Shown: piece by piece, positions 6,360 through 7,085 of the stretch
Layout: every line of letters starts with the position of its first letter
How positions within the stretch are numbered: the first letter of the stretch is position 1
Source of the DNA: Actinomycetales bacterium
GTDB taxonomy: Bacteria > Actinomycetota > Actinomycetes > Actinomycetales > Cellulomonadaceae
Direction of reading: 5' to 3'
Assembly (NCBI GenBank): GCA_012514835.1
Contig: JAAYZM010000340.1
Coordinates: forward strand, 1-7,085
Length of the DNA: 7,085 bases
The notes under the pieces: model-generated
What the model saw: only the letters and a program-made list of their open reading frames with translations
Told to the model about the DNA's origin: nothing
Databases searched by the model: none
Program-made: the position numbers and the translations under genes

Positions 6360-6860
6360 TCAGCCCGTGCGGTGCAGCCAGCGCACGGGCGCACCGGCAC
6401 CCGCGTAACGGAACGGCTCGAGCTCTTCGTCCCAAGCCTCGCCGAGGGCGAGCCTCAGCTCCGCGCGCAGACGGGCCGCGTCGTCCGCGTGCTCGAGCGC
6501 CGCACGCACCCGGTCCTCTGGGACCATCACGTTGCCGTGCACGTCCGTCGCGGCGTGGAAGATGCCGAGCTCGGGGGTGTGGCTCCAGCGGGAGCCGTCC
6601 GTGCCGAAGCTCGCCTCCTCCGTCACCTCGTAGCGCAGATGGTTCCAGCCGCGCAGCGCCGAGGTCAGCTTCGCTCCCGTCCCCGGGATGCCCTGCCAGG
6701 AGACCTCGGTGCGGAACATGCCGGGGGCCGCAGGCTGGTCGGTCCAGTCGAAGGACACGCGCGCACCGAGCACCCCGCCGGTGGCCCACTCGATGTGAGC
6801 GCACAGCGCACGGGGTGCTGAGTGCACGAAAAGTACACCGCGGGTGATGGCACCAGCCAT
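6360..6860 (-). CDS. DUF3145 family protein, function unknown
   Basis: This gene encodes 166 residues matching the actinobacterial DUF3145 family, for which I know no assigned function. Recognised family segments are TRGVLFVHSAPRALC (6-20), HIEWATGGVLG (22-32), VSWQGIPGT near 53-61, LTSALRGW (65-72), TPELGIFHA with DVHGNVMVPEDRVRAAL (95-122) and the end DEELEPFRYAGAGAPVRWLH (144-163). It is soluble-looking: no signal peptide or membrane segment. The ATG at 6860 is preceded on this strand by AGGGAG seven bases upstream, which supports the start. The gene is convergent with fabF; the two stops are only 19 bp apart. The same family sits beside fabF in Streptomyces and relatives, as I recall, so a link to fatty acid or envelope lipid metabolism is plausible but only inferred from neighbourhood. 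No catalytic motif is obvious; the conserved Trp, His and Arg residues are the ones to examine. Confidence 0.92.
   Translation of the reverse strand: MAGAITRGVLFVHSAPRALCAHIEWATGGVLGARVSFDWTDQPAAPGMFRTEVSWQGIPGTGAKLTSALRGWNHLRYEVTEEASFGTDGSRWSHTPELGIFHAATDVHGNVMVPEDRVRAALEHADDAARLRAELRLALGEAWDEELEPFRYAGAGAPVRWLHRTG
6363..6390. terminator. Possible fabF terminator inside the DUF3145 coding end
   Basis: Perfect 8-bp arms gcccgtgc (6363-6370) and gcacgggc (6383-6390) with a 12-base loop start 22 bases after the fabF stop. They lie within the last codons of DUF3145 (around PVRWLHRTG). A plus-strand transcript would fold here. There is no T run, and the repeat may partly reflect coding constraint. 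Confidence 0.4.
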
Positions 6861-6996
6861 GTTGTCACTCCCTAGGTTCGAGGTGCGTCTTCCCCAACGA
6901 CCTCATCCAGCGAGCTCCCACGTGGCATACGCGGTGTACCTGGGACTCATCATGCCCCAGATGCGGCGCGCTGACCAGCGTCGGCGCGCGCGGGGC
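6861..6996. other. Intergenic gap between DUF3145 and def with a possible def terminator
   Basis: These 136 bp have no credible gene. On the minus strand they should hold the DUF3145 promoter, but I see no convincing -35/-10 pair; TATGCC (rc of 6922-6927 region) and ttgggg are weak. Near the def end, gcgcgc at 6966-6971 and 6984-6989 can pair around a 12-base loop, a possible terminator for the minus-strand def transcript. GC-only alternating repeats like this are common by chance here. A CCTAGG palindrome lies at 6871-6876. Confidence 0.35.
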
Positions 6997-7085
6997 CTAG
7001 ACCAGCTCTCGAACCGCCCGCATCGCCTTCTTGCGCACCGAGCGCTCGAGGCGGTCGAGGTAGAGCTTTCCGTCGAGGTGGTCGA
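6997..7085 (-). CDS. def: Peptide deformylase (3' end, partial)
   Basis: The last 28 codons of a minus-strand gene are present, ending at a TAG (complement of 6997-6999). They begin DHLDGKLYLDRLE and finish KKAMRAVRELV. In peptide deformylase the sequence HExDHLDG holds the metal site; the DH seen here would be the end of that motif, so the second metal-binding His is inside the window and the first His and the Glu lie outside. LYLDRL followed by a basic helix is typical of actinobacterial Def C termini. The enzyme removes the formyl group from the N-terminal Met of new proteins. It points the same way as DUF3145, 136 bp upstream of it, so co-transcription is possible. Only a short piece is visible, so which Def paralogue it is cannot be said. 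Confidence 0.85.
   Translation of the reverse strand, partial: DHLDGKLYLDRLERSVRKKAMRAVRELV

Overview
The window is very GC-rich, with G or C at most third codon positions, GTG starts and several weak or absent Shine-Dalgarno sites. It carries the type II fatty acid synthase (FAS II) cluster of an actinobacterium. Gene order (aceE, fasR, fabD, fabH, acpP, fabF, DUF3145) and protein sequences resemble the Streptomyces and Micrococcales arrangement. A Cellulomonas/Oerskovia/Sanguibacter-like member of Micrococcales is my best guess, by inference only. This is core metabolism: I see no transposase, phage gene, CRISPR array, tRNA, rRNA or toxin-antitoxin pair.

Layout. 1-653 (+) is the 3' end of aceE, the E1 subunit of pyruvate dehydrogenase. 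A strong hairpin at 676-706 separates it from a convergent gene, 716-1402 (-), which encodes a TPR-like helical protein of unknown function. That gene is divergent from fasR (1490-2671, +), a PucR-family activator of fatty acid synthesis, across an 87-bp intergenic region. fabD (2742-3686), fabH (3683-4690, overlapping fabD by 4 bp), acpP (4763-5011) and fabF (5097-6340) follow on the + strand. A convergent DUF3145 gene (6360-6860, -) and the 3' end of a peptide deformylase gene, def (6997-7085, -), close the window.

How the genes work together. Pyruvate dehydrogenase makes acetyl-CoA. FabD loads malonyl units onto the acyl carrier protein AcpP, FabH performs the first condensation with an acyl-CoA starter, and FabF performs the later elongation condensations. 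FasR is expected to activate the cluster. The reduction and dehydration enzymes (FabG, FabZ-type, FabI/InhA) and acetyl-CoA carboxylase are not in this window.

Most notable observations. (1) fabF is broken by a net one-base deficit at about 5871-5881, between its catalytic Cys and its two catalytic His residues. Adding one base restores a full-length 414-residue enzyme, so a sequencing error at a short G run is the likeliest cause. (2) A CAATC(T)GGG motif occurs three times at exactly 42-bp spacing around the fasR promoter, and CAATC recurs in inverted orientation at the fabD promoter. This is a candidate operator family. (3) A 15-bp hairpin lies between acpP and fabF. (4) A hairpin that could terminate fabF transcripts lies inside the convergent DUF3145 coding sequence. 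I found no convincing new multi-gene system.
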